From DATENM01 sp045807765 (GTDB lineage: Bacteria > Acidobacteriota > Blastocatellia > UBA7656): 64,000 bases of DNA. The notes beneath the pieces were generated by a model. That model was given only the letters and a program-made list of their open reading frames with translations, did not search any database and had not been told where the DNA came from. How positions within the stretch are numbered: position 1 is the stretch's first letter; every line of letters begins with the position of its first letter. The stretch covers positions 10,197 to 74,196 of the forward strand of contig JBJMGU010000231.1 of NCBI GenBank assembly GCA_045807765.1. The letters are read 5' to 3'. Positions 17,531 to 25,964 of this stretch are shown piece after piece. A program made the translations under genes and the position numbers.

Positions 17531-17609
17531 CAGAAGTCAGGAGTCAGAAGCCAGAATGGAAGAGCAACTCGGCTAACGCCTTCGCTCTTATTCTGACTCC
17601 TGACTTCTG
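17531..17609. repeat. Heptad hairpin 5 (word AGTCAGG/AGTCAGA)
   Basis: 17531-17549 and 17591-17609 are perfect reverse complements over 19 bp, and both arms extend further as degenerate 7-bp words. It lies between pth (stop at 17634-17632) and rpsF (start 17396). Confidence 0.85.
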
Positions 17610-17631
17610 ACTTCGGACTTCCTTCCTCTAA

Positions 17632-18219
17632 TCACTCGTCGCTCACTTCCTTGACGCGCTCGTTGAAGCGCGCCTGAGCGCGTTCGACGCCCTCGGTCAG
17701 AATCACTTCGATGGCGTCGGCGGCGCGGTCGAGCGTTTCGTCGAGCAGCGCGCGGTCGCGCTTCGGGATCACGGCGAGCACGAAGCTCGCCAGATCGCCC
17801 ACCGGATGATCCGGTTTGACGCCGAGCCGCAGGCGCGTGAAGCGATCAGAGCCAAGCCGCTCGATGACCGACTTCAAGCCCTTCTGGCCGCCGGCACTGC
17901 CTCCCGCGCGCACGCGAATCATGCCGAAAGGCAAGGCGACATCGTCGGAAGCGACAATCAGATTACTCAGATCGCCGTCGCCATAGCGCGCCAGCAAAGG
18001 CTTGACGGCGTCGCCGCTCAGATTCATATAGGTCTGCGGCTTGACGAGCAGCACGCGCTTGCCGGCGAGCGTTACCTCGGCCACTTTCGCGCCGGCTGCG
18101 TCACGGAAGCGACGCCCACCAGCCCGCGCCAGCAACCTTTCAATGAGCATGAATCCAAAATTGTGGCGCGTCTCTTCGTACTCGCCACCCGGATTCCCCA
18201 GACCGACTATCAACATCAT
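17632..18219 (-). CDS. pth: Peptidyl-tRNA hydrolase
   Basis: A 195-aa enzyme that frees tRNAs from dropped-off peptidyl-tRNA. The N terminus MMLIVGLGNPGGEYEETRHN carries the catalytic His19. Further Pth motifs are KPQTYMNLSGDAV, VASDDVALPFG and RAGGSAGGQKGLKSVIERLG. Length is normal. It belongs to the ribosomal block prs-rplY-pth-rpsF, with heptad hairpins on both sides. Confidence 0.97.
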   Translation of the reverse strand: MMLIVGLGNPGGEYEETRHNFGFMLIERLLARAGGRRFRDAAGAKVAEVTLAGKRVLLVKPQTYMNLSGDAVKPLLARYGDGDLSNLIVASDDVALPFGMIRVRAGGSAGGQKGLKSVIERLGSDRFTRLRLGVKPDHPVGDLASFVLAVIPKRDRALLDETLDRAADAIEVILTEGVERAQARFNERVKEVSDE

Positions 18220-18222
18220 AGC

Positions 18223-18294
18223 AGGGGTCGGGGGTCAGGGGTCGAGGGTCGGGTCGAACACAGCCGGCCCCTGGCCCCCGTCACCCGGCCCCTA
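18223..18294. repeat. Heptad hairpin 6 (word GGGGTCG/GGGGTCA)
   Basis: The left arm has AGGGGTC, GGGGGTC, AGGGGTC, GAGGGTC (from 18223). The right arm is C-rich and ends in the TAG stop of rplY (18294-18292). Complementarity is imperfect. The left arm has five G-runs with short loops and so could form a G-quadruplex. Confidence 0.7.
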
Positions 18295-18951
18295 TTCCTC
18301 GGTCTTGCCCTTCTTGATGACCTCCGGCTCTGAGGTCGCCGCCGTTTCGGCTTCCACGGCAGTCGGCGCTGCCGTTTCGGCCAGGCGCGGCGCCAGGACG
18401 CCGGCGATCACCTGATGGTCATCGGCCATCACCTTGATCTTGGTGCGGTCGTAAATCAGGTCGCCGATTGTCGCATGATCGCCGAGGTGCAGGTTCGCAA
18501 CGTCGAGCTTCAGGTGTTCGGGAATGTCACCCGGCAGGCATTCGACTTCGACGGCCCGCAGTTGCAGGTCGAGGATGCCGCCGTCCAGCTTGATGCCGAC
18601 CGGCTCGCCGACGACTTCAATCGCCACATGCACGCGCGTCGTTTCAGTGAGCGACAGGCGCAGCAGGTCTGCATGCAGCAGGCGGCCTCTGACCGGATCA
18701 ACCTGCCAGTCTTTGATGATGACGGTTGCCGGCTCGCCGCCGCCCGGCAGCGCCACCTTGAAGATCGTGTTGTGCCCGGTCTCCGAGCGCAGAATGTTGG
18801 CAATCTCTTTGGCATTGATGGCAATGGCCACGGCTTCGTCGCCGCCGCCATAGACCGCCGCCGGGATCATGCCTTGAGCGCGCAGGCGGCGCGAATCGCC
18901 CTTGCCCGCCCCGCCGCGTGTGTTCGCATTGATGGTAATGTCAGTAATCAT
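18292..18951 (-). CDS. rplY: 50S ribosomal protein L25, general stress Ctc form (bL25)
   Basis: A 219-aa 5S-rRNA-binding protein of the long Ctc type. N-terminal L25 domain: GGAGKGDSRRLRAQGMIPAAVYGGG, then the Ctc C-terminal beta domain (ECLPGDIPEHLKLDVANLHLGDH). An Ala/Glu/Thr-rich tail ends GKTEE, and its TAG stop lies in heptad hairpin 6. It is located between prs and pth, the usual order for ctc. Confidence 0.96.
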   Translation of the reverse strand: MITDITINANTRGGAGKGDSRRLRAQGMIPAAVYGGGDEAVAIAINAKEIANILRSETGHNTIFKVALPGGGEPATVIIKDWQVDPVRGRLLHADLLRLSLTETTRVHVAIEVVGEPVGIKLDGGILDLQLRAVEVECLPGDIPEHLKLDVANLHLGDHATIGDLIYDRTKIKVMADDHQVIAGVLAPRLAETAAPTAVEAETAATSEPEVIKKGKTEE

Positions 18952-18963
18952 TTCAGCTCCGCT

Positions 18964-19042
18964 GGGTGTTGGGTGTCAGGTATTGGGCGCTGGGATAAGA
19001 CTCTAAGGTTCTTACCAACACCCGACACCCAATACCCGGCCC
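18964..19042. repeat. Heptad hairpin 7 (word GTTGGGT)
   Basis: 18964-18986 and 19015-19037 are complementary at 20 of 23 positions. Both arms are 7-bp series (GCTGGGT, GTTGGGT, GTCAGGT, ATTGGGC, GCTGGGA). It lies between the prs stop (19045-19043) and rplY start. Confidence 0.8.
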
Positions 19043-20014
19043 CTAAATAAATAACTTGCTCACAGAAGTCTCGTCGTGGATCGAAAGGATGGCTTCCGCC
19101 AGCAGTTTCGCCACGCTCAAACATTTAATCTTCGGAGACCGGCACGCATTGTCGCTCGGAATCGTGTTCGTCACCACGACTTCCTTGAGCGGCGAAGCGT
19201 CGATGCGCTCGACTGCCGGGCCGCTCAACACGGCGTGCGTCGCCGACGCCAGCACGGTCTCAGCGCCGTTCGCCTTGAGCGCCTCGGCGGCTTTGACCAG
19301 CGTGCCAGCCGTATCAATCATATCGTCAATGATCAGCGTCGTGCGCCCTTCGACGTCGCCGACGACGTTCAGCACTTCGACTTCGCCGAGCCGCTCGTAA
19401 TCGCGCCGCTTATCAATGATCGCCAGTTCCGCGCCCAGCCGCTTGCCGTAAGCTCGTGCCCGCTCGACGCCGCCGGCATCCGGCGCGACGACCGTGAGCC
19501 GCGGCAGCTTCAGCTCTTGAAAGTAACCGACCAGCACCGGCGCGGCGAACAGGTGATCCGCCGGGATGTCAAAGAAGCCTTGAATCTGCCCGGCGTGCAG
19601 GTCGAACAACAAGACGCGATCAGCGCCCGCCCCTGTAATCAGGTTCGCCACCAGCTTCGAGGTAATCGGCACGCGCGGGCGGTCTTTGCGATCCTTGCGG
19701 GCGTAACCATAATACGAAATCACCGCCGTGATGCGCCGCGCCGACGAGCGCCGGAAGGCGTCGAGCATGATCAGCAATTCCATGATATTGCCATCTACCG
19801 GCGGGCACGTCGGCTGGACGATGAAGCAATCTTCGCCGCGCACGTTTTCGAGTATCTGAAAATTGAACTCGCCATCGGTGAAACGCCCGACGTGCGCCTT
19901 GCCCAATTCGATGCCGAGATGATCGCAGATCTCTTCGGCGAGCCGCTTATTGGCATTGCCGGAGAAGATTTTGACGTTGCCGTTCGGATGCGGCGAACCG
20001 TCCCAGGTGTTCAC
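19043..20014 (-). CDS. prs: Ribose-phosphate pyrophosphokinase
   Basis: A 323-aa PRPP synthase from ribose 5-phosphate and ATP, feeding nucleotide, His and Trp synthesis. Seen: KIFSGNANKRLAEEICDHLG, the YYGYARKDRKDRPRVPIT ATP site, the DLHAGQIQGFFD metal loop, and the PRPP-binding motif TLIIDDMIDTAGT. The start is taken as GTG at 20014 (VNTWDGSPHPNGN...) because GGAGG lies just upstream. A longer frame back to 20074 would have its first residues written by heptad hairpin 8. Its stop abuts hairpin 7. Confidence 0.95.
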   Translation of the reverse strand: MNTWDGSPHPNGNVKIFSGNANKRLAEEICDHLGIELGKAHVGRFTDGEFNFQILENVRGEDCFIVQPTCPPVDGNIMELLIMLDAFRRSSARRITAVISYYGYARKDRKDRPRVPITSKLVANLITGAGADRVLLFDLHAGQIQGFFDIPADHLFAAPVLVGYFQELKLPRLTVVAPDAGGVERARAYGKRLGAELAIIDKRRDYERLGEVEVLNVVGDVEGRTTLIIDDMIDTAGTLVKAAEALKANGAETVLASATHAVLSGPAVERIDASPLKEVVVTNTIPSDNACRSPKIKCLSVAKLLAEAILSIHDETSVSKLFI

Positions 20015-20029
20015 GCTGCCTCCACAAAA

Positions 20030-20119
<90 letters not shown>

Positions 20120-20124
20120 AGCGT

Positions 20125-20199
<75 letters not shown>

Positions 20200-20262
20200 A
20201 CATGGCCATTGGCGGATGATCTAAGCGAATCTCGTCGCGTGGACTTTCGGCCTGAACATGCA

Positions 20263-20281
20263 CCTGATCTGCGAGATCAGG
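20263..20281. promoter_or_regulatory. Short perfect palindromic hairpin between ispE and tRNA-Gln
   Basis: CCTGATCT (20263-20270), loop GCG, AGATCAGG (20274-20281). It lies 14 nt past the ispE stop and upstream of the tRNA. There is no U-run; it may be an operator or a weak terminator. Confidence 0.35.
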
Positions 20282-20295
20282 CAGCCGGCGCGTGG

Positions 20296-21174
20296 TCATT
20301 CAAAAATGGATTCCTGGTATTCTTGACGGCTGACGGCATGCGCCCGCTCGGCCCAGCAGCCGGCGGCGCGCAACTCGGCTTGCGCTCGCTCGTTTGTCTC
20401 CGAATTGTCAAAGACCGCCCAAACCGTGCCGCCGCTGCCGCTCATCAACACATGCCGTGCGTCACAGCCTTTCAGCCGACGTTTGACTTCCGCAATTTCG
20501 GGGTGAGCGGCTATAACGGTCTCTTCCAGATCGTTCGCAGCCACAAGCGGTAGCTCACGGATGGCTTTCGCGGCAAACAGAGTAAAGGGCATGATACGAA
20601 GCGCCTCTTGCCTTGTCAACCGCGAAAGCCCTGCATAAGCCGTCATTGTCGAGACCGCAACGCCCGCGTTGACGAGCAGTAATTCACGGCACTCGACCTG
20701 TTCAAGCGGGTAGACCTCTTCGCCGCGCCCGACCCCTAAGACCGTGCCGCCGACGAGAAACAGCGGCACGTCCGACCCTAAGCCGGCGGCGATGTCGAAT
20801 AGCTCGCGCTCGTCGAGATTGACTTCCCATAGCCGCGCCAATCCCAGAAGCGTTGCCGCCGTGTTCGACGAGCCGCCGCCCAGTCCCGCGGCTACCGGAA
20901 TGCGCTTGTTGATTTGAATGCGCGCGCCCTTCTGCACGCCGGTCGCTTCGCGCAGCCGGGTGGCGGCTTTATGCACAAGGTTGCTTTCATCGAGCGGCAC
21001 ACGCTCGTCGTCGCAGGCAATCTCAATCGCGCCTGCGGTCGCGGTCAGGTGCAAAGTGTCGTGCAGCGACACGGTCTGATAGATGGTGCGCAGCTCGTGA
21101 TAGCCGTCTTCGCGCTTGAATAGCACGTCGAGCGTCCAGTTAATCTTGGCGTAGGATTTGATCGCCAGCCTCAT
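20296..21174 (-). CDS. ispE: 4-diphosphocytidyl-2-C-methyl-D-erythritol kinase
   Basis: A 292-aa GHMP kinase that phosphorylates CDP-methylerythritol in the non-mevalonate isoprenoid pathway. The N-terminal substrate segment SYAKINWTLDVLFKREDGYH is present. The ATP-binding glycine loop is VAAGLGGGSSNTAATLLGL, and a late MSGSGGTVWAVF motif closes the GHMP set. Length is normal. It leads the minus-strand block that continues with tRNA-Gln and prs. Its upstream region holds the G-rich heptad hairpin 9, shared with a divergent gene. Confidence 0.96.
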   Translation of the reverse strand: MRLAIKSYAKINWTLDVLFKREDGYHELRTIYQTVSLHDTLHLTATAGAIEIACDDERVPLDESNLVHKAATRLREATGVQKGARIQINKRIPVAAGLGGGSSNTAATLLGLARLWEVNLDERELFDIAAGLGSDVPLFLVGGTVLGVGRGEEVYPLEQVECRELLLVNAGVAVSTMTAYAGLSRLTRQEALRIMPFTLFAAKAIRELPLVAANDLEETVIAAHPEIAEVKRRLKGCDARHVLMSGSGGTVWAVFDNSETNERAQAELRAAGCWAERAHAVSRQEYQESIFE

Positions 21175-21216
21175 AGTTCATTGGTGCCGCTTGCGGACGC
21201 GGCCATGCTATCGCAA

Positions 21217-21340
21217 AGAGGGGCTAGGGGCTAGGGGCTAGGGATTAGGGATTGGTGAAGAGAGTCGAGCGTAGGCGATGCCATGCATTCTTCTCTAACC
21301 CCTGATTCCCAGCCCCTGCTCCCTAGCCCCTAGCCCCTCT
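21217..21340. repeat. Heptad hairpin 9 (word GGGGCTA), G-quadruplex-capable, in a divergent promoter region
   Basis: 21217-21236 and 21321-21340 are perfect 20-bp reverse complements. The left arm reads GGGG-CTA three times, then GGG-ATTA-GGG (21220-21250). It is the only hairpin of the set that lies upstream of both neighbours (ispE and the aminotransferase) rather than after a stop codon. Confidence 0.85.
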
Positions 21341-21383
21341 CTAGGCTACACTCGTCTTTTTACGTTCACTTCTCATCCATCGC

Positions 21384-22646
21384 ATGGAGATTATGAAAGA
21401 AGCCAAAGAGTTGACCGGCATCGCATCCGTCGAAGAGATACGCGCACACTTCCCGGCGCTCGAACGCCATCATAACGGCTACCCTGTGGCCTACTTTGAT
21501 GGGCCGGGCGGTACGCAAGTGCCTCGCCCGGTCGTTGAAGCAATGAGCGATTATCTCTACCATCACAACGCCAACACTCACTGGGCCTACCCAACGAGCG
21601 CCGAAACCGACGCCTTGATTGAATCAGCGCGTGTCGCGCTCGCCGATTTCTTCAATGCCGATTCGACCGAGATCGCCTTCGGCTTGAACATGACGACGTT
21701 GACCTTTCACCTGGCGCGCGCCCTCGGCTACACGTTCAGCGCCGGCGATGAAGTCGTCGTCACCGAGCTTGATCATCATGGCAACGTCGCGCCCTGGCAT
21801 CAGCTCACCAAAGAGCGCGGCGTCGAGATTCGTACGGTGAAGATGGACACGGCGACCGGCCAGCTCGACTGGCCGACCTTTGAGCAGTGTGTCACGCCGC
21901 GCACCAAACTGGTCGCGGTGGGCGCGGCGTCGAACGCGCTCGGCACCATTAACGATGTAGCGCGCGCCGTCCGCATGGCGCGACAGGTCGGCGCTCTGGT
22001 CTTCGTTGACGCGGTGCATTATGCGCCGCACGAGCTGGTTGACGTGCGCGCGATGGATTGCGATTTTCTGGCCTGCTCGGCCTACAAATTTTATGGGCCG
22101 CACATCGGCGTGATGTATGGAAAGCGCGAGTTGCTTGAAGCGCTCGACTTTCCCAGGCTGCTGCCGGCGCCCGATTATGCGCCCGACCGCGCCGAAACCG
22201 GCACGCAAAACCACGAAGGCATGGTCGGCGCGGCGGCTGCCGTAGACTTTCTCGCTTCGCTCGCGGCGGGCGGCACGCGGCGCGAGCGCCTGCAATCGGC
22301 GTTTGCCGGCCTGCATGAGCGTGGCGTGAGGTTACTTACAAAACTATGGAAGGGGCTTGCAACCATCGAAGGCGTCAATCTCTACGGCCCGCCGCCTGCC
22401 GCGCCGCGCACGCCGACCGTGTCGTTCACGCTCGCCGGTCAGCCGTCGCTTGCGGTCGCCGAGTTTCTCGCCGAGCATGGCCTGTTTGCCTCAAACGGCG
22501 ACTTCTATGCATGGACGGTGGTTGAGCGATTAGGACTTGCGGAAGAGGGCCTGTTGCGCATCGGTTGCGCCTGTTACACGACCGACGAAGAGATTGACCG
22601 GTTGCTCGAAGCGGTGCGCGAGCTGGCCCGCGGCACACCCCGCTGA
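21384..22646 (+). CDS. Class V aminotransferase, cysteine-desulfurase-like
   Basis: A 420-aa PLP enzyme of the NifS/SufS/Csd fold. Seen: FDGPGGTQVPRPVVEAMSDY near the N terminus, LDHHGNVAPW (substrate/PLP His), VFVDAVHYAPH (PLP Asp) and the aldimine Lys in CSAYKFYGPHIG. This form ('cysteine desulfurase-like', VC1184 type) stands apart from IscS and SufS. No Fe-S assembly genes adjoin, and the catalytic Cys loop is not evident. The reaction is therefore open: cysteine or selenocysteine lyase, or another PLP reaction. It converges with the CFA-like gene at a strong terminator. Confidence 0.82.
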   Translation: MEIMKEAKELTGIASVEEIRAHFPALERHHNGYPVAYFDGPGGTQVPRPVVEAMSDYLYHHNANTHWAYPTSAETDALIESARVALADFFNADSTEIAFGLNMTTLTFHLARALGYTFSAGDEVVVTELDHHGNVAPWHQLTKERGVEIRTVKMDTATGQLDWPTFEQCVTPRTKLVAVGAASNALGTINDVARAVRMARQVGALVFVDAVHYAPHELVDVRAMDCDFLACSAYKFYGPHIGVMYGKRELLEALDFPRLLPAPDYAPDRAETGTQNHEGMVGAAAAVDFLASLAAGGTRRERLQSAFAGLHERGVRLLTKLWKGLATIEGVNLYGPPPAAPRTPTVSFTLAGQPSLAVAEFLAEHGLFASNGDFYAWTVVERLGLAEEGLLRIGCACYTTDEEIDRLLEAVRELARGTPR

Positions 22647-22659
22647 AGTCAGGCAAATG

Positions 22660-22687
22660 AATCGAGCGCCGGCAGCGGCGCTCGATT
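22660..22687. terminator. Bidirectional terminator between convergent genes
   Basis: A perfect 11-bp stem AATCGAGCGCC (22660-22670) with 22677-22687 and a 6-nt loop, midway between the aminotransferase stop and the methyltransferase stop. Confidence 0.75.
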
Positions 22688-22701
22688 ACCTTACTCACCG
22701 C

Positions 22702-23895
22702 CTAAGCGAGCGCCCGGCGTTCCATGACCATTCGGTGTGCCGAGAGCGTTCCCAGCTCGAAGGAGTTGGCCGCCGCCCACAGGTAGAGGCGGAAGCGCCG
22801 GTATAGATGGTGCCCCCAGCGAGCAATCACCGTGCTGCTCTCCGCTTCCAGATTCTCCGCCCACTTCTTGCAAGTCAGGTAATAGTTGTGCCGGTCGTTT
22901 TGAACCAGCACCACATCGAAATCCGTGCGTGCGACTTCGGCCAGGTATCGCGGCAGGCAAAGCGGCGAGGTGTTGCCCTCATAGACCCACTTGGTGATGA
23001 AACTCGGCATGCCATGCCGGTCGCCAGAGTAGGCATCGAGATAGATGCGCCCGCCGGGCTTGAGCAGACGCTGGTACTGTCGCAGCGTCCGGCGATAGTC
23101 CGGCAAGTGCTCGGTGACCCCGAGGTTGACCACGGCGTCAAAGGGCGCGGCGCTGCGATAATCCAGCAGGTGTTCTTTGACCACTTCGCAGGGCAACTGT
23201 TTGCGGGCGATTATCTCTTGCATGAACTTTTGCGAAACGTCGGAGATGGTAACCGAAGTCACATGCACGCCTTGCGAGCCGGCATATTCAAGGAATGATC
23301 CCCAGCCGCCGCCGATATCGAGCACGCGGTCGCCCGCCCGAATGCCGCAGGCATCCATCGCGAAACGGAACTTGCGCTCCATGCCGACTTCGAGCGGCTC
23401 GGCATCATCCGCGAAGTGGGCGTGCGAGTAGCCGCGAATCTGCTTGTCGAGCCACAACAAGAAGAACTCCGGGTCAATATCGTAGTGGCTCTTGATCCAC
23501 CGTTTATCGCTGCTTACCTGACCGGCAAACAGCGGCTCCAGATAGGTCGCCATCAGATACTTAAGCGGGTGACGGTCGCTCAACAGCCGCCGGTGCTTGA
23601 GACTCGCGAGCATATCGCCGAAGATGTCCAGGTCACCGTTCATATAGGCTTCAGCGAGGCGAAGCTCATCAAACGAAGCGACGGCCCGCAAGCCGCGCGG
23701 GGTGGCGATGTTGAGCGTGAAGCGCGGCTCGCCGGCGCCAATCAGCGCGCAATGGCCATCCGGCAGCCTTAGCTCGAAGGCCGGGCTAGTGATCCCTTCA
23801 GCCGTGAGCTTCTGATAGCGCTGCCGCAGGGCAGCCAGCAGGTCGGCGCCGCGCCCGTCCGCAGCGAGGGGCATTTTTTCAGCGACTAGATTCAT
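22702..23895 (-). CDS. Cyclopropane-fatty-acyl-phospholipid synthase family methyltransferase
   Basis: A 397-aa SAM-dependent enzyme acting on unsaturated acyl chains of membrane lipids. N-terminal lipid-binding half: ADGRGADLLAALRQRYQKL..., with FDELRLAEAYMNGDLDI. The catalytic half has SHYDIDPEFFLLWLDKQI, SAM motif I VLDIGGGWGSFLEYAG, and VNLGVTEHLPDY. The 'YSHAHFADD' segment replaces the usual 'YSCAYF', so cyclopropanation versus simple methylation is uncertain. A good AAGGAG lies upstream of the ATG. Confidence 0.87.
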   Translation of the reverse strand: MNLVAEKMPLAADGRGADLLAALRQRYQKLTAEGITSPAFELRLPDGHCALIGAGEPRFTLNIATPRGLRAVASFDELRLAEAYMNGDLDIFGDMLASLKHRRLLSDRHPLKYLMATYLEPLFAGQVSSDKRWIKSHYDIDPEFFLLWLDKQIRGYSHAHFADDAEPLEVGMERKFRFAMDACGIRAGDRVLDIGGGWGSFLEYAGSQGVHVTSVTISDVSQKFMQEIIARKQLPCEVVKEHLLDYRSAAPFDAVVNLGVTEHLPDYRRTLRQYQRLLKPGGRIYLDAYSGDRHGMPSFITKWVYEGNTSPLCLPRYLAEVARTDFDVVLVQNDRHNYYLTCKKWAENLEAESSTVIARWGHHLYRRFRLYLWAAANSFELGTLSAHRMVMERRALA

Positions 23896-23974
23896 CGAAT
23901 TCTCCTTGTGAAGTTAATAACAAAATAGATTGTCGGGTGCCGGTCGCCTGACCGCCGCAAGAACCATGTGGCGA

Positions 23975-25051
23975 TCATTGCCGGCTCAACCAGTTGACCA
24001 CTTGATGTTCGACGCCGGGCCGCCCGCCAAATCCCAAATCAACGCTCGGCGGGAAAAAGATGTGGCCGCCGCCGTCAACCCAGCGCAGCTTCAGAGCCGC
24101 AGAGGCGTCAGCCACGGCAGCGCGCAAGGTGTGCGGCGGGACGACAGGGTCATGCAGGCTGGCGACGACCAGCGACGGGATGGCCAGTTGATCAATGACT
24201 GGCGCTACGCCGGCGCGAAGGTAGTAATCTCTGGCGCTCGCGAAACCGAAGCGCGGGATCACGGTCAGCTCATCACGCTCGAAGGCCGAGCGGGCGCGCT
24301 TGACCACGGCGAGCGGAACCGCAACGGGCCGTCGCGCCGCAACCGCCGCGTAACCGCGATTCATCCCCGCAAAAACATAGCGACGGTAGAGCCAGCGCCG
24401 TGGCTCGTCGAAGGCGACCGCCCCGGCCATCAGATCGAGCGGCGGGCAGATGGCCGCCGCCGCCCGCAGTCGCGGATCGATCTGCTCGATGGCGGCGCGC
24501 AACGCGAGATGACCGCCGACCGAATATCCAATCAACATCACATGCCGAAAACGGCGCAGTTCCGGGCTGGCTAACGCGGCCCGCAGGTCGGCGGTCAGGC
24601 CGCCGTGATAGATGTCTTCGCCCGACAGGTCAGCGCCGCGCATCGAAAGCCGCAACGAAGCATGGCCGGCCTGTGCGACGGTGCGCGCCGCAGCCAGGCA
24701 GCACGGGCTGTGGGCGTCGCCGCCGATCCCATGAAGGATGATGACGACGGTATCCGACGCGGGCGCGTCTGACAGCAGGCCACTGATGCGGACGCCGCCG
24801 AGCGCCTCGTCTTTCACTATCGCTTGAAACGGACGTGCAGACATCTCTGGGGCTGCCGTGATGGCGGCGCGCAACGCCGGGGCGATTGTCCAGAAGTGGC
24901 TGGCGATCTCGCGCCTCAGGCGGGTCGCCGCGCCGCGATTGGCCCGGCGACGCTCGCCGAGAAAACCGTCTAAGGTTAAAGCTTGTGACTGGCCTCGATC
25001 ATTGCTGACCACGCCACGAAGATACGCCAGTCGCTCCAGGGACGTCACCAC
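23975..25051 (-). CDS. Alpha/beta hydrolase, YheT-like
   Basis: A 358-aa predicted esterase. Oxyanion segment: IILHGIGGDAHSPC. Nucleophile Ser: GYSVGG. Acid: SLHDPVVP. His: GGGHIFF. The 'MRGADLSGEDIYHGGLTADLR' region resembles the YheT/ABHD1-3 group. About 70 residues precede the core, so the GTG start at 25051 is uncertain and translation may begin later, near residue 69. No natural substrate can be inferred. Confidence 0.75.
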   Translation of the reverse strand: MVTSLERLAYLRGVVSNDRGQSQALTLDGFLGERRRANRGAATRLRREIASHFWTIAPALRAAITAAPEMSARPFQAIVKDEALGGVRISGLLSDAPASDTVVIILHGIGGDAHSPCCLAAARTVAQAGHASLRLSMRGADLSGEDIYHGGLTADLRAALASPELRRFRHVMLIGYSVGGHLALRAAIEQIDPRLRAAAAICPPLDLMAGAVAFDEPRRWLYRRYVFAGMNRGYAAVAARRPVAVPLAVVKRARSAFERDELTVIPRFGFASARDYYLRAGVAPVIDQLAIPSLVVASLHDPVVPPHTLRAAVADASAALKLRWVDGGGHIFFPPSVDLGFGGRPGVEHQVVNWLSRQ

Positions 25052-25162
25052 CTACATTCGTAGTCACGTCAATGCGATTTACGATACGGGCGCTCGCCGC
25101 TCGACAATCGGCGGCATGCAAAAATCCCAGGAAAATCGTAGATTTTTACGATTCAGGAGAGA

Positions 25163-25837
25163 TCAAACGAGGCGGTCCTGGAGCGCTTTGGCGACGGCTT
25201 CGCTCTTTGAATGAACTTGTAGTTTCTCGTAGATGCTGCGCAGGTGGAAGGAAATGGTGTGAACCGTGACGTTCAATTCCTGGGCGGCGGTCTTGTAGTT
25301 GTGGCCCTTGACGAAGAGCTTGAGCAGGCGCGTCTCGTGTGGCGTCAGGTTATAGTTGGCGCGCTCGGGCGGGCGAATCTCGCGGAACAAAGAGATGACG
25401 CGGCGGGCGACTTCGGGTGACATCGGCGCGCCGCCCTGCACCGCTTCTCTGAGACTTTCGAGCAGCTTCAGCGGCGGCGTCTTCTTCAGCAAATAGCCCG
25501 AGGCGCCGGCGCACATGGCGTCAAAGATGCGCTCGTCGTCATCATAGACGCTGAGGATCAACAACCGCATGTCGGGGTAACGCTCTTTAAGAACGCGCAA
25601 GCCCTCGATGCCGCTCATGCCGGGCAGCCCGATGTCGAGAAGCACGACATCAGGCAAGGGCTGACGGATGCGTTCGAGCGCTTCTTCCATCGAACGGTAA
25701 GCGCCGATGCACTGGTAGCCCGCCGTGCCGTTGATGAGCATTGCCAGCCCTTCGCGGATTTCACGGCGGTCTTCGATGATCGTCACACGGATGGTCGTTG
25801 CCGGCTGGGCCGGCCCGGTCTCAGGCTCTTGCGACAT
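25163..25837 (-). CDS. NarL/LuxR-family response regulator
   Basis: A 224-aa two-component regulator. The receiver domain has the acidic start IIEDRREIREG, phosphoacceptor Asp68 (VVLLDIGLPGMSG) and conserved Lys in GYLLKKT. A LuxR-type helix-turn-helix follows (LTPHETRLLKLFVKGHNYKTAAQELNVTVHTISFHL). It lies 127 nt downstream of the large histidine kinase gene on the same strand, so the two most likely form one system. The target genes are unknown. Confidence 0.92.
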   Translation of the reverse strand: MSQEPETGPAQPATTIRVTIIEDRREIREGLAMLINGTAGYQCIGAYRSMEEALERIRQPLPDVVLLDIGLPGMSGIEGLRVLKERYPDMRLLILSVYDDDERIFDAMCAGASGYLLKKTPPLKLLESLREAVQGGAPMSPEVARRVISLFREIRPPERANYNLTPHETRLLKLFVKGHNYKTAAQELNVTVHTISFHLRSIYEKLQVHSKSEAVAKALQDRLV

Positions 25838-25964
25838 ACGCGTTGACCTTCGGTTCTCAAGCTTGACTCAAAGCTACACCCGAAACCGCATTCCGTCACT
25901 ACGAACTCTTGTAGTCTCTTTTAGCGACCAATGACCAGGGACGCAGGGCAGATCGATCATCGGT

